Shown here: one piece after another, positions 27,699 to 37,541 of the stretch
Layout of the letters: each line of letters opens with the position of its first letter
How positions within the stretch are numbered: position 1 is the first letter of the stretch
Assembly (NCBI GenBank): GCA_017302895.1
Contig: JAFLBV010000002.1
Span: 248,001 to 312,000, forward strand
DNA from: Ignavibacteria bacterium
GTDB taxonomy: Bacteria; Bacteroidota; Ignavibacteria; Ignavibacteriales; Ignavibacteriaceae
DNA: 64,000 nt
Direction of reading: 5' to 3'
The notes under the pieces: model-generated
Databases searched by the model: none
Told to the model about the DNA's origin: nothing
Seen by the model: only the letters and a program-made list of their open reading frames with translations
Position numbers and translations under genes: made by a program

Positions 27699-28175
27699 AT
27701 GATACAATTCGATAAAATACTCGTTCCTATCGATTTCAGTGATTACTCTCTTCAGGCTCTTAAATATGCCTCGGAGTTTGCAAAACTGTATAAATCAAAA
27801 ATTTTACTCGTTTATGTTGTTGAACCCGTAATCTATCCTCCCGATCTTAGTATAGGTCAGATAGCACTTCCAACACTGTCATATCAGATTGATGAAAAAG
27901 CCAAGGAGGAACTGGGAAGGGTTGCCAGAGAAAATATCCCTGCTGATATTGAAGTGATTCCAATTGTAAAACTTGGTAAACCATACCTGGAGATAATAGA
28001 CCTTGCAAAATCTGAAGATGTGGATCTGATCATTATTTCCACTCATGGTCACACAGGTGTCGAGCAGATTCTATTCGGCAGCACAGCAGATAAAGTGGTA
28101 AGGAAGGCACCATGTCCTGTTCTTACTCTTCGGGAACCGGTGAAAGGATTCGATTTCAGAGACAGTCGGGCTTGA
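27699..28175 (+). CDS. universal stress protein (UspA family)
   Basis: 158 residues with one Usp domain. KILVPIDFSDYSLQALKYASE starts the Rossmann-like fold and the nucleotide site appears as STHGHTGVEQILFGSTADKV (G-2X-G-9X-GS), so it should bind ATP. Usp proteins protect under starvation or stress. Probably cotranscribed with the HisA-like gene 25 bases upstream; GAAAGG sits 9-11 bases before the ATG. Confidence 0.92.
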   Translation: MIQFDKILVPIDFSDYSLQALKYASEFAKLYKSKILLVYVVEPVIYPPDLSIGQIALPTLSYQIDEKAKEELGRVARENIPADIEVIPIVKLGKPYLEIIDLAKSEDVDLIIISTHGHTGVEQILFGSTADKVVRKAPCPVLTLREPVKGFDFRDSRA

Positions 28176-28205
28176 TTGTTCGGCTGCAATAAAGCAGTTT
28201 AGAAT

Positions 28206-29171
28206 CTAACTTTTTCTGTTTACGACGAAGTCAACGAGCGAGAGAAGTGAATTTTTATACTCACTCTGAGGAAAAACCTCGAGACAGGCTTTAGCCTCAT
28301 CTGCTATTTGTACAGCCTTTTCCTGAGCGAGTTTGAGACCATCGTTCTTGATTACGAAGTCGATAATGCTTGCGACGCTGTCTTTTTCGTTCAGAGATTT
28401 GATCTCTTTGATGATTTTCCTGCCTGCTGATTTCCCCGCTTTATCCATGGCATAGATAAGAGGAAGTGTAATTTTTTTCTCTTTTATATCACCGCCGATT
28501 GGTTTCCCAAAAAGCTTTGTTGTACCCTCATAGTCAAGAATATCATCTTTAATTTGAAATGAAATTCCTAATAAACTCCCGAATTTTCTTGCTTTCTGCC
28601 TGAATGTTTCATTATCAGTCGCACTCAACGCACCAATATAGCAACAGGTTTCGATGAGAGAAGCCGTTTTATCAGAAATTACCTTAAAGTAAGTTTCTTC
28701 GTCAATATCGAGTTTACGCGATTTTTCAAGTTGGAGCAACTCCCCTTCCGCCATCCGTTTTACAGTATCAGTGATGGTCTCGAGAAAATCATAGTCTTTG
28801 GATGAAACCGATAGCATCAAACCTTTTGAAAGAAGATAATCTCCCAGCAGTACGGAGGCTTTGTTTTTCCAAATGGCATTAATGGAGGGAAATCCCCTTC
28901 TCTTGTCAGCCTGATCGACCACATCATCGTGTACCAAAGTTGCGGTATGCAACAATTCCACCATCGTGGCACCACGATAAGTTCTTTCATTGATACCACC
29001 ACACAGGCTCGCTGTCAAAAGCACCAGGGTTGGCCTTATTTTCTTCCCTTTTTGCTTTAAGATAAAGGAAGTGGCGAGATCGAGAAGTTTGACATTTGAT
29101 TTCATCGACTCTTTGAAGTGTCTGTTAAATTCTGTCAAACCATCCTTGACCGGAGCCAAAACCTGATCCAT
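28206..29171 (-). CDS. polyprenyl diphosphate synthase (medium/long chain)
   Basis: 321 residues from the ATG at 29171, which forms TAATG with the tatC stop; an in-frame ATG at 29204 would add 11 residues and overlap tatC by 34 bases. The two aspartate-rich motifs are HDDVVDQADKRRG and KDDILDYEG; GKKIRPTL binds the IPP. It builds the isoprenoid tail, most likely for menaquinone. Small residues before the first DD motif (ATLVHDD) fit a long-chain product, but chain length is not certain. Last gene of the minus run begun at glgA. Confidence 0.9.
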   Translation of the reverse strand: MDQVLAPVKDGLTEFNRHFKESMKSNVKLLDLATSFILKQKGKKIRPTLVLLTASLCGGINERTYRGATMVELLHTATLVHDDVVDQADKRRGFPSINAIWKNKASVLLGDYLLSKGLMLSVSSKDYDFLETITDTVKRMAEGELLQLEKSRKLDIDEETYFKVISDKTASLIETCCYIGALSATDNETFRQKARKFGSLLGISFQIKDDILDYEGTTKLFGKPIGGDIKEKKITLPLIYAMDKAGKSAGRKIIKEIKSLNEKDSVASIIDFVIKNDGLKLAQEKAVQIADEAKACLEVFPQSEYKNSLLSLVDFVVNRKS

Positions 29172-29947
29172 TACCGGGAAGTTAAATTTTTCTTTGTTGC
29201 CCATTTTGATATGAGAATACTCGTTTCGTAAAGTAAAAAAAGCGGAACAGCCAGAATCAACATTGAAAACGGATCAGTTCCCGGAGATAAAAATGCTGCC
29301 AGAACCATCAGGATTATTATGGCATGCCTGCGATACTTGATCATGAACTCCGGCGAAAGTATTCCTATTCTTGTCAAGAGATAGGAAACAACCGGCAATT
29401 CGAATATTAGTGAGCTTCCGATCAGGATGCTAAAAATCAGCGACATATACTCATCCAGCGCGAAAATATTCAACACCTCTGCACTCCCAAAACCGGCAGC
29501 GAAACTTAAAGTCATCGGAATCATGACAAAGTATCCAAAAGCCGTACCACCCAAAAAACAGAATGACGAGTAGAATGCTGCCCAAAGCAAAGCATTTTTC
29601 TCATGTTTGTGCAAAGCGGGTGCGATAAACTGCCACAGATGATAAAAACTGTAAGGAACTGTTATTATAAGTGCAACAATAAAACTTACTTCAAAGTTTA
29701 ACATCAACTGACCGAAAGGCCTGATATTCTGCAGTTTAATTGTTGAATTCCATGCCGGTGTCAACAAAACAGTATTTATTACATCCTGTGCAAATCCAAT
29801 TGAAATCAACCAAATCGGTATTACACCCGCGAATATTTTGAGGAGTCTGCTCCTGAGCTCTTCAAGATGATCCCAAAATGACATCTCCACTTCAGGTTCA
29901 TTATTCTCTTCTCCCGATAACTGATCCGGAATTTCTTCAGCGATCAT
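29171..29947 (-). CDS. tatC: TatC twin-arginine translocase subunit
   Basis: 258 residues, six membrane helices. MSFWDHLEELRSRLLK, FVALIITVPYSFYHLWQFIAPAL-type helix 2 and FELPVVSYLLTRIGI are TatC signatures. It recognises twin-arginine signal peptides and exports folded, often cofactor-containing proteins. The N-terminal 20 residues before SFWDHLEEL are acidic. tatA/B are not in the window. Its ATG follows the glyA stop directly. Confidence 0.95.
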   Translation of the reverse strand: MIAEEIPDQLSGEENNEPEVEMSFWDHLEELRSRLLKIFAGVIPIWLISIGFAQDVINTVLLTPAWNSTIKLQNIRPFGQLMLNFEVSFIVALIITVPYSFYHLWQFIAPALHKHEKNALLWAAFYSSFCFLGGTAFGYFVMIPMTLSFAAGFGSAEVLNIFALDEYMSLIFSILIGSSLIFELPVVSYLLTRIGILSPEFMIKYRRHAIIILMVLAAFLSPGTDPFSMLILAVPLFLLYETSILISKWATKKNLTSR

Positions 29948-31240
29948 TTATTTCCCGAAAAACAGAGGAAAACCCGAGCAGAGCTCTTTTACATCATTTT
30001 TAATGCCTGCAAGAATCTCATCATTTTCTGAATTAAGGACTGCTTTGTCAATCAACTCTGCGATTCTTACCATTTCATTTTCCTTCATTCCACGGGTTGT
30101 GGAGGCAGGTGTTCCGACTCTTATCCCACTTGTAACAAAAGGACTTCTTTGGTCAAAAGGTACCATGTTTTTGTTTACAGTAATGCCGGCCTTTCCGAGT
30201 GCAATTTCAGCAGCTTTTCCACTGATATTCTTATTTGTCAGGTCAACAAGCATCAAATGATTGTCGGTCCCGCCCGAAATTATGTGATAATCTTTTTTTA
30301 CCAGTTCGGCAGCAAGTTTTCTTGCATTGGCTCTAACTTGATGTACATAGTCAGTGAATGAGTCCTGTAAGGCCTCACCAAAAGCCACTCCTTTAGCCAT
30401 AATAATGTGCATAAGCGGACCGCCCTGAATACCCGGCATTATGGTGCTGTCAATCAATTCCGACATCATTTTTAACCTGCCGGTTTTCGGCACCGATATT
30501 CCGAATGGATTCTCAAAATCTTTTCCCATTAATATTACTCCGCCTCTCGGTCCGCGAAGTGTTTTGTGGGTTGTGGAAGTAACGAAATGACAATGTTCGA
30601 GTGGATTGTTTAACAGCCCTTTTGAGATCAGTCCTGCAGGATGTGCCATATCGCAAAGGAGGAAAGCACCGACCTGGTCAGCTATTTCTCTGAATTTTTT
30701 GTAATCCCAGTCTCTCGAATACGCACTGCCACCTGCTACAATCAGTTTTGGTTTTTCCTGCTTTGCAAGCGCTTCAATATTATCATAATTCAACAGGCCG
30801 GTCTCTTTGTCAAGTTCGTATGCAACGGCCTGATAAATTTTGCCTGAAAAGTTGACGGGGGAACCGTGTGTAAGGTGACCACCATGAGCAAGGCTCAAAC
30901 CGAGAATTTTGTCACCCGGTTTCAGGATAGTCATATAAACACCCATGTTGGCCTGTGACCCGCTGTGTGGCTGGACATTAACATATTCAGCACCAAAGAG
31001 TTTTTTTAGTCTTTCGCGTGCGATATCCTCAGCCATATCAACATACTCACATCCACCATAATATCGCTTTCCTGGGTATCCTTCGGCATATTTATTGGTC
31101 AGAACAGATCCTGCCGCGGCAAGAACTGCGGGACTTACGATGTTTTCGGAAGCAATGAGTTCAAGTTTTTCTGTTTGTCTCCCCGTTTCGAGTTGTAAAA
31201 CCTCGTACATTTCGGGATCATTTTTTAAAGAATCGTACAT
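29948..31240 (-). CDS. glyA: serine hydroxymethyltransferase
   Basis: 430 residues, type I PLP fold. The PLP lysine lies in [15 protein letters not shown], with [16 protein letters not shown] and the N-terminal [13 protein letters not shown]. It converts serine and THF to glycine and methylene-THF. Length slightly above the common 415-420. Fourteen bases separate it from the TPR-protein gene; tatC follows directly. Confidence 0.97.
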   Translation of the reverse strand: MYDSLKNDPEMYEVLQLETGRQTEKLELIASENIVSPAVLAAAGSVLTNKYAEGYPGKRYYGGCEYVDMAEDIARERLKKLFGAEYVNVQPHSGSQANMGVYMTILKPGDKILGLSLAHGGHLTHGSPVNFSGKIYQAVAYELDKETGLLNYDNIEALAKQEKPKLIVAGGSAYSRDWDYKKFREIADQVGAFLLCDMAHPAGLISKGLLNNPLEHCHFVTSTTHKTLRGPRGGVILMGKDFENPFGISVPKTGRLKMMSELIDSTIMPGIQGGPLMHIIMAKGVAFGEALQDSFTDYVHQVRANARKLAAELVKKDYHIISGGTDNHLMLVDLTNKNISGKAAEIALGKAGITVNKNMVPFDQRSPFVTSGIRVGTPASTTRGMKENEMVRIAELIDKAVLNSENDEILAGIKNDVKELCSGFPLFFGK

Positions 31241-31254
31241 TATATAATCTCCGT

Positions 31255-32481
31255 TTATTGTATCTTTAACTTTTCTTCAATCCAAATATAACAACTTCCC
31301 ATAATCTTTATATCATCACCTGACTTGAAGCCGGTAGCCGCATAGTCTGAAGTTTCGGGAAGATATTTCTCTATATCTTCAATTCTGTTTTTCAATTCTG
31401 TAAGTGTGGAATCATACCCAAGAGCATTCAGATATTTTTCATAAGCAAGTTGATAAACACATTTATCATAAAACTCAAGTTTACCGCAGGCTCTGGCAGA
31501 GTTTTCATAAACCAGACCTTCATAAAAAAGTGCTTTGCCCCACCCTTTTCCGACTTCCGAAGCTTTTCTGAAATATTTTACTGCTGCCCCGTAATTGTCT
31601 TTTTTCTCGAACAGCACACCAATATTGAAATAGTAATCCTTAACGGACGGTTCGAGTTTGATCAGATTCAGATAGCCGGTTAAAGTGCTTTCTTCGTCTT
31701 TCAGCTTGTCTGCAGTAAAAGTGTAGCTTTTCCAGTACTTTAATTCCTCAGGAGATTGTCGTGTAAGTTTGACTAAATATGGGAAGGCATCCTTATACTT
31801 TTCGTTCTCGATCAGGATTGAGACAAGAGCCCAGGTGTTGGAGGAACTCTCGGGTTTGAGTTCATGTAGTTTTAATCGGAGCTTAATCAGGTTTTCTTCT
31901 GATCCGGCGAGCTGACTTATCAGTTCACCCCACTTTACTTCATCCGGATATTTTTCAAGGAGATATGTACTCATATCAAGAATCGTGAGAATTGTCGAAG
32001 TATCTTTGATATCAGCTCGAGCTGCTTTTTCTGAAAGTCGCTGGATAATGAGGTCATCCTGCTTACCCGCAAGTTTTAGAGCAGTTTCGTAGAGAGGGTA
32101 AATATCCTTGAAACCCAGATCAAAATATCTGTCAAGTAAAAATGCTTCGGAAACATAGTAAGGGAGTGAATTATCAGGATCGTTAGCCCTTGCGGACTTG
32201 AAAAAATCGCGAACAAATACCGGAGTAATACTTTTAGCGGTGTCCGAAATGTTGTGAAGCAGCACTTCACTAAATTTGGGGTAGAACCATGAATTATATG
32301 CGGAAAAACCGGGCTGTAATAACAACTCTTTACCCAGATAAAATGCCGAATCATACTCACCTTTTACAACAAGATTCGAAAATATGCTGTATTTCTGTGA
32401 AAGTGAGTCAGCATTCTTCCCTGAAAGAGAAGTGATGAAGACAAAGATTAACAGGAAGGATCTAAGAACTGTACTGATCAC
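31255..32481 (-). CDS. secreted tetratricopeptide-repeat protein of unknown function
   Basis: 408 residues with a signal peptide ([16 protein letters not shown]). Most of the length is helical TPR-like repeats, clearest at about 230-340 ([60 protein letters not shown]). The start is GTG, as no ATG precedes the signal. It sits five bases after an outer-membrane protein gene, suggesting an envelope scaffold for it (inference). I do not recognise a named family. Confidence 0.72.
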   Translation of the reverse strand: MISTVLRSFLLIFVFITSLSGKNADSLSQKYSIFSNLVVKGEYDSAFYLGKELLLQPGFSAYNSWFYPKFSEVLLHNISDTAKSITPVFVRDFFKSARANDPDNSLPYYVSEAFLLDRYFDLGFKDIYPLYETALKLAGKQDDLIIQRLSEKAARADIKDTSTILTILDMSTYLLEKYPDEVKWGELISQLAGSEENLIKLRLKLHELKPESSSNTWALVSILIENEKYKDAFPYLVKLTRQSPEELKYWKSYTFTADKLKDEESTLTGYLNLIKLEPSVKDYYFNIGVLFEKKDNYGAAVKYFRKASEVGKGWGKALFYEGLVYENSARACGKLEFYDKCVYQLAYEKYLNALGYDSTLTELKNRIEDIEKYLPETSDYAATGFKSGDDIKIMGSCYIWIEEKLKIQ

Positions 32482-32486
32482 TACTG

Positions 32487-33737
32487 TTAATAATCAGTTC
32501 TCAAAAACCACAATTCACCAATACTTAACCCTACTACGAAGTTAATCGTGTTATCTTTTATAATATTGGCGGCGTTTGATGAATTGAACGAGTATTGCAA
32601 ACCAAGATCGATATAGTTTGCCGGTGAAAGTGGAAAGCTGATACCAATTCCGGCGGACATTCTGTATGAACTCTCACCTGATAATAAATATGGCAGTTTC
32701 TCATAACTGAGTCCTAGTCTGTAAGAAAGTGCCTGCTCAAAAGTATTCGATTTCGAGTTTGGATTATATTCAAAACCTGCACTAACTTTAAAAGTGTTTG
32801 TAAGAGATTGAGTACCCTGATTAGTCATATAGTAATCGGTCCACGACTGTGTCAAGTAATCGGCGAAAATTTTTGTCCGCGGGTTGAATTTGATCGAAAA
32901 GCCTGCAAAAAAACGGGACGGAATTGAGGATTCCATATCACCTTTTAATGTGGTATCCTGGAACCCGAAATTGTTCACGGTATAACTGCTGTAATCACCT
33001 TTCAGAGTGGCTTTGAGGCTGTAACCCGCTGACAATCTGATTTCGTCAAGAGCATCAATTTTCATAAACTTGTTCAAATCTTCGGTGATAAGTCCAAAAG
33101 TCGCTCCAAATCCTTTAAAATTCTGTTCCTTCGCAAAAATTCCATTGAGCACACCGTCAGCAAAGAATTTCACTGTTGAATTATACTCATAGTGTCCCAT
33201 ATAAAAGTCAGCAGTTCCGCCAAGATTCAATCCAAACGGCAATCTGTATGATGTACCAAGGTAGATTTTGGTTATTCCACCGTCATAAAAATACTCTTCT
33301 TTGTAGTTAACCGGGACGACAGAACCACCTCCGGTTACAGATCCGTCTCTTGAGCCTTCATAGCTCACATCAGAATATTTGGAAACACCAAACACGATAC
33401 CAACCCCATGTTCATGGCTTACAGGTATTCCCATGTTAAAGCCGGGGAAATAGGAACCGGCATAGTAGTTTTTATTCTTCGAATCAGAAACGAACGAAGC
33501 CTCAAGAACCTGACCAAAATCGACTCTTGTCAGATTAAAGCTTCCAAACGAGGCAGGATTGAAGAGATTTATTCTGTCATCATCATAGTTCGCAGTACCG
33601 AGTTCGCCAAAAGAAAGACTTCTTGCGGTTGTTCCGTATATCAGGGTACCGGTTCCAAATCGTGAATAGACCGTATTTACCTGAGCAAACGCGCATGTCG
33701 CAAAAATTATAAGGGATACTAAAAGTTTTAATCTCAT
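32487..33737 (-). CDS. outer-membrane beta-barrel protein (FadL/PorV-like in appearance)
   Basis: 416 residues. Signal peptide ending CAFAQ, then NTVYSRFGTGTLIYGTTARS, glycine and aromatic-rich amphipathic strands throughout, and a C-terminal aromatic (LRTDY). The start resembles Bacteroidota OMPs that carry lipids or serve T9SS, but no family-defining motif is seen. It lies in a cluster with a lipoprotein (upstream, 7 bases) and a TPR protein (downstream, 5 bases), so the three may form one envelope unit. Confidence 0.78.
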   Translation of the reverse strand: MRLKLLVSLIIFATCAFAQVNTVYSRFGTGTLIYGTTARSLSFGELGTANYDDDRINLFNPASFGSFNLTRVDFGQVLEASFVSDSKNKNYYAGSYFPGFNMGIPVSHEHGVGIVFGVSKYSDVSYEGSRDGSVTGGGSVVPVNYKEEYFYDGGITKIYLGTSYRLPFGLNLGGTADFYMGHYEYNSTVKFFADGVLNGIFAKEQNFKGFGATFGLITEDLNKFMKIDALDEIRLSAGYSLKATLKGDYSSYTVNNFGFQDTTLKGDMESSIPSRFFAGFSIKFNPRTKIFADYLTQSWTDYYMTNQGTQSLTNTFKVSAGFEYNPNSKSNTFEQALSYRLGLSYEKLPYLLSGESSYRMSAGIGISFPLSPANYIDLGLQYSFNSSNAANIIKDNTINFVVGLSIGELWFLRTDY

Positions 33738-33744
33738 TTTATAA

Positions 33745-34932
33745 CTAATCTATTTTTGAGTAAGTAATGATCAATTTTGGTTTTAATCCGGCAGCTGCTT
33801 TTGAACTCCGAAGGTAGAATGTTTCCAATCCTTCAATTGCGTTGGAGGTTTGGACAACAAATCCGAGATTTTTCTTTGATGTGTAAATTTGTCTCACCAG
33901 TGTAGTGAGGTTGCCCGTATACTTTCCGCCTGAATAATAAAGATTAGCCGTGTAAAGCGAATTTTGAACAAATGTGCTGTCATTGGTCAGTTCATCAATA
34001 ATTCCGATAAGGATACCGTTCAAAAGGCTGTTTCCGATTAGTTTCTTTGTTGTATCTGCTGTGAGAACAAGTTCGGCGTTATTGATAAAAACACGCTCAG
34101 GTAACTTTGCAAGATCGAAAAAGACGCGTGATTTTATCGTTGTGCCGCTCTGAACTACCATTTCATCCGGCGCAAGCGAAGGAGTGGCTCCATCGACAAT
34201 ATGAGCATCGGAAAGTGTCCGGAATGAGATTGTGGTATCTTTGCCTGTGGCAAGATATTTGAATTTCAACTCAATTTTGGGAGCATTTTCGCCGGTAGAA
34301 GAGAATCCCTGAAATCCGACAAGAAAAGGAGTCGGAGACTCTGCACGGAGCAAAAGACCATTGTTCACAAAATTTATTGTGTCGTAGCTGTTCTTCATCC
34401 ACTGAAGGGCAATGTCATTTTTTACATTAAAATAGTAGAAAGAATCGGGAGCAGGTTTTGCAGAAAGAATATCCTGAGAGTAGTCAACGGTTGGCAGCGA
34501 GTCAATCTTGACTTTTAAGGGATCCCAAGCACCTGTTATTTTATACCCGTTAATCATCGGTACCGGGAAAGCCTGAAGCGTATCGCCAATTCCATAAACT
34601 TTCTTTAGAACAATTCGTGCGGAGGTCAGTGAAATGCTGTCTTTTTGGATTGCATTTTTCGTGGTCTCATCAAAATTCACATTAAACTGAAGCATGACGC
34701 TCGATTTTACACCAAGAGCATTTCCCAGCAAAATAAAATTTGAAGCACCCAATGGAACAATTTTCCTGAAAGATGCTGATGTCTGGGTCAAACTGTCGGT
34801 CTGAGAATCGAGAACTTTTACTTTCAGGAGGTCACTTCCCAAATCATCTACTCCAATCGGAGAAGGTGAATCTGAACACCCTGCAAATATTAATGCAGCG
34901 ACAAAAAGGGAAATAAATTTGATTTTCAACAA
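33745..34932 (-). CDS. surface or periplasmic lipoprotein with DNRLRE-like C-terminus
   Basis: 395 residues from TTG at 34932 (a second TTG follows at 34929), with GGAG at a good distance upstream. Lipobox FAGC at residue 19. The body is beta-rich and repeats a motif in which hydroxyl-rich strands surround Asn/Asp turns; the C-terminus (FYLRSSKAAAGLKPKLIITY) is the closing strand pattern of DNRLRE-type domains, which are found on surface proteins. Overlaps gmhB by 7 bases. Function unknown. Confidence 0.7.
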   Translation of the reverse strand: MLKIKFISLFVAALIFAGCSDSPSPIGVDDLGSDLLKVKVLDSQTDSLTQTSASFRKIVPLGASNFILLGNALGVKSSVMLQFNVNFDETTKNAIQKDSISLTSARIVLKKVYGIGDTLQAFPVPMINGYKITGAWDPLKVKIDSLPTVDYSQDILSAKPAPDSFYYFNVKNDIALQWMKNSYDTINFVNNGLLLRAESPTPFLVGFQGFSSTGENAPKIELKFKYLATGKDTTISFRTLSDAHIVDGATPSLAPDEMVVQSGTTIKSRVFFDLAKLPERVFINNAELVLTADTTKKLIGNSLLNGILIGIIDELTNDSTFVQNSLYTANLYYSGGKYTGNLTTLVRQIYTSKKNLGFVVQTSNAIEGLETFYLRSSKAAAGLKPKLIITYSKID

Positions 34933-35507
34933 GCGGAAACTCCGGATTTTAATTTTATAATTAATTTTGCAGATTCATAAAGATTTGAACATGTAAACTT
35001 TGGCATTTTATTTTGTTCCTGCAAGACAGAAATATGCTCCCTGCCGTTACCGGTATTCACCAAAATGGAAGTTATACCGAAGTTGTAAGCAGCAAGAATG
35101 TCTGCCTGAGAATCCCCCACCATGAATGATCTTTCAATATCAATTTCATACTCACTCATTGCCTGCTTAAAAAGTCCGGTTGCCGGCTTTCTGCAGTCAC
35201 ATTCTGAAGCAGGGCTGAAAGATTCATGATGTGGACAATAGAAGAAACGGTCAATATGAACAGAATAATATTTGTCAAGAAGGTTATTTATTCTTTCATG
35301 GATTGAATTAACCTGATCATCAGTAATTAATCCCCTTGCTATTCCGGACTGATTGGAGACTACCAGCAGAGTGAAGCCAGCATCTTTCAAAAGTTTTAAT
35401 GCTGAACCCGTACCCTCAATCAGTTTTACATTCTCGGGATTATTAAGATAACCGGGATCATAATTGATTGTGCCATCCCTGTCAAGAAACACTACCGGAA
35501 CTGGCAT
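34926..35507 (-). CDS. gmhB: D-glycero-beta-D-manno-heptose 1,7-bisphosphate 7-phosphatase
   Basis: 193 residues from ATG 35507, which overlaps the glgA stop as TGATG. HAD fold with FLDRDGTINYDPGYL (nucleophile and acid Asp), SNQSGIARG, the zinc-binding CPHH...CDCRKP loop specific to GmhB, and VGDSQADI. It dephosphorylates heptose bisphosphate on the path to ADP-heptose for LPS core. No other heptose gene is nearby. Histidinol phosphatase activity is the alternative for this family. Confidence 0.88.
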   Translation of the reverse strand: MPVPVVFLDRDGTINYDPGYLNNPENVKLIEGTGSALKLLKDAGFTLLVVSNQSGIARGLITDDQVNSIHERINNLLDKYYSVHIDRFFYCPHHESFSPASECDCRKPATGLFKQAMSEYEIDIERSFMVGDSQADILAAYNFGITSILVNTGNGREHISVLQEQNKMPKFTCSNLYESAKLIIKLKSGVSAC

Positions 35508-37000
35508 CAACCTGCTAAAATGTTTTTATAGAGTTCAACATATTTTTTTGCAGAGAGCTGCCAACTGAAATCGGTTTTCATTCCGTTTCTGATCAAAGTT
35601 ATCAAATCTTCTTTCTTCTTGTAGAGAACCATTGCTCTGTGAATCTGTTCCAATAGCGCTGCACCACTGTAATTTTCAAACATCAATCCGGTTGGATTTG
35701 CATTTGAAGAGTTGAAATCGACGACGGTGTCAGATAATCCCCCTGTTTTTCTCACAATCGGAATCGTCCCGTAAAGCAGTGAATACATCTGATTCAATCC
35801 ACATGGTTCTGTTTTTGAGGGCATGAGGTAGAAGTCGGACCCGGCTTCAATAAGGTGGGCAAGTTCGTCATTAAAGCCTAAATAACATGCAAATTTGGAA
35901 GGATATTTCTTGGCATATTCATCAAATTTATTGACATATTTCATCTCACCTGTTCCCAGGAGGACAATCTGAAGATTCAGTTTCAGAAGATCAGGCAGGC
36001 ACTGTTCAATGAGATCTATGCCTTTATAGTCATAAAGTCGCGATATTATGCTGAAAACCGGCACACTGCTGTCGTAAACCAGCCCGAACCGCTCAACAAG
36101 ATTCTTCTTGTTTACATACTTGTTATCGATACTTCGGATATCGTAATTCTTAACAATAAGTTTATCTGTAGCTGGATTCCAGACTTTTTTATCAACACCA
36201 TTAATGATTCCACTAAAAGCTTCCGCCTTGTTCTTCAAAATCTCGTCGAGGCCGTTACTTAGTTCAGGTGAAGACAACAAATCATTTCTGTAACCGGGGC
36301 TGACTGTGTTGATGTGATCAGAAAAAATGATTCCGGCCTTCAGGAAGTTTACCTTGTCTTTATGGATGATATAGTTTTCATTGTTAAAATCCTGAGACAA
36401 GCCGGTCGTGTTGAAAGATTCGATAGGAAACTCACCACCGTATTCAAAATTGTGTATAGTGGTTACAGCTTTGCATTTTTTAAAGTAATCGTCTTCTTTG
36501 TAGATTGTTTTCAGGAAAGCCGGAACAAGAGCTGTCTGCCAGTCATTTGCATGAATAATATCGGGAGCCCAGCCCAGTTTCTTAACGAGTTCAAATACTC
36601 CTCTTGAAAAAAGTACAAACCTTTCATCATTGTCAGGATATGGTAATCCCGTGAGCATATCGATGTATAAGCTCTTACGGTTTCCGAAGTACTCATCATT
36701 ATCAAGAAAGTAAACCTGAACACGATTTTTCATGTTTGGAAGAAACGATGACTTGACCGAAAAGATGACATCTTTCTCGCCAAGTCGGACGCTAAAATCT
36801 TTCAAACGCACAACATCATGTATCTTGAATTTGCGTGTGTCTATGGCACCATATCTGGGCATAACTATCCTGATCTCGTGACCAAGTTCAGCTAATTCTT
36901 GTGGTAATGAGGCGGAAACATCTGCCAACCCACCCGTTTTTACAAACGGAAAGAGTTCAGATGTGATAAAAAGGATTTTGTATTTTTTTCCTGAAGCCAT
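35507..37000 (-). CDS. glgA: glycogen synthase (ADP-glucose type)
   Basis: 497 residues, GT5 family, GT-B fold. KTGGLADVSASLP is the N-terminal ADP-glucose loop; the C-terminal half has SRLYDYKGIDLIE and EPCGLNQMYSLLYGTIPIVRK-type catalytic Glu and KTGGL. It extends alpha-1,4-glucan. Other glycogen genes are not in the window. First gene of the minus run; TATTTTTG at 37023-37030 (minus) fits the -7 element, with no clear -33 box. Confidence 0.95.
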   Translation of the reverse strand: MASGKKYKILFITSELFPFVKTGGLADVSASLPQELAELGHEIRIVMPRYGAIDTRKFKIHDVVRLKDFSVRLGEKDVIFSVKSSFLPNMKNRVQVYFLDNDEYFGNRKSLYIDMLTGLPYPDNDERFVLFSRGVFELVKKLGWAPDIIHANDWQTALVPAFLKTIYKEDDYFKKCKAVTTIHNFEYGGEFPIESFNTTGLSQDFNNENYIIHKDKVNFLKAGIIFSDHINTVSPGYRNDLLSSPELSNGLDEILKNKAEAFSGIINGVDKKVWNPATDKLIVKNYDIRSIDNKYVNKKNLVERFGLVYDSSVPVFSIISRLYDYKGIDLIEQCLPDLLKLNLQIVLLGTGEMKYVNKFDEYAKKYPSKFACYLGFNDELAHLIEAGSDFYLMPSKTEPCGLNQMYSLLYGTIPIVRKTGGLSDTVVDFNSSNANPTGLMFENYSGAALLEQIHRAMVLYKKKEDLITLIRNGMKTDFSWQLSAKKYVELYKNILAG

Positions 37001-37127
37001 TCTTCAAAAAAATTATTGATTACAAAAATACATAAAAAAAAGGAATTTTCTTTCATTTTCCTTTACTTATTTCCAAATATCCCTTATATTTATTGTTTGT
37101 TTATTTCGAAACCAATAGATTAAATTA

Positions 37128-37538
37128 ATGTACTTAAAAATTAGCCTGATTCTTCTTACGGTAATCTCCGTTTCAGTTTTTGGGCAGGAACAGGACATCC
37201 AGCTTTCCTTGCCCGGTGACTCGACAGTGATTGTCTCGAAACCCTGGTATTCCTACCAGGATTCAAAATTGTCTGAGCATATCGTCAAATTCTATACGGA
37301 TGGCTTTAAAGTTTCTCTTGGAAGTGTTCAGACTGAATCAGAGGCTCTCATGATTAAAAGAGAGTTGAGTTACAAGATAGGAATCGATCTCCTCTACATT
37401 TATAAGGAGAAAGATAAATACCTCCTCAGACTTGGAGATTTCACGGACAATGGGGCCGCCCGTCTTATGATGTTTCAATTAATACAGATGGGCTACACCA
37501 AAGCCAAAGTAATTCCGGATAAAGTTTACAGTTTTTAG
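37128..37538 (+). CDS. small secreted protein with SPOR-like domain
   Basis: 136 residues. Signal peptide (SLILLTVISVSVFGQ), then from about 60 a pattern FKVSLGSVQTESEALMIKRE, LLYIYKEKDKYLLRLGDF, AARLMMFQLIQMGYTKAKVI, the beta-alpha-beta repeat of SPOR domains, which bind denuded peptidoglycan glycan strands. Sits three bases before hutI, and two genes before a NamZ-type muramidase, so a wall role is likely. Similarity is by pattern only. Confidence 0.68.
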   Translation: MYLKISLILLTVISVSVFGQEQDIQLSLPGDSTVIVSKPWYSYQDSKLSEHIVKFYTDGFKVSLGSVQTESEALMIKRELSYKIGIDLLYIYKEKDKYLLRLGDFTDNGAARLMMFQLIQMGYTKAKVIPDKVYSF

Positions 37539-37541
37539 TAA

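Noticed and set aside
28184..28199. CTGC-AATAAA-GCAG hairpin between usp and polyprenyl synthase genes
   Set aside because: Four-bp stem with a three-T tail; too weak to list as a terminator.
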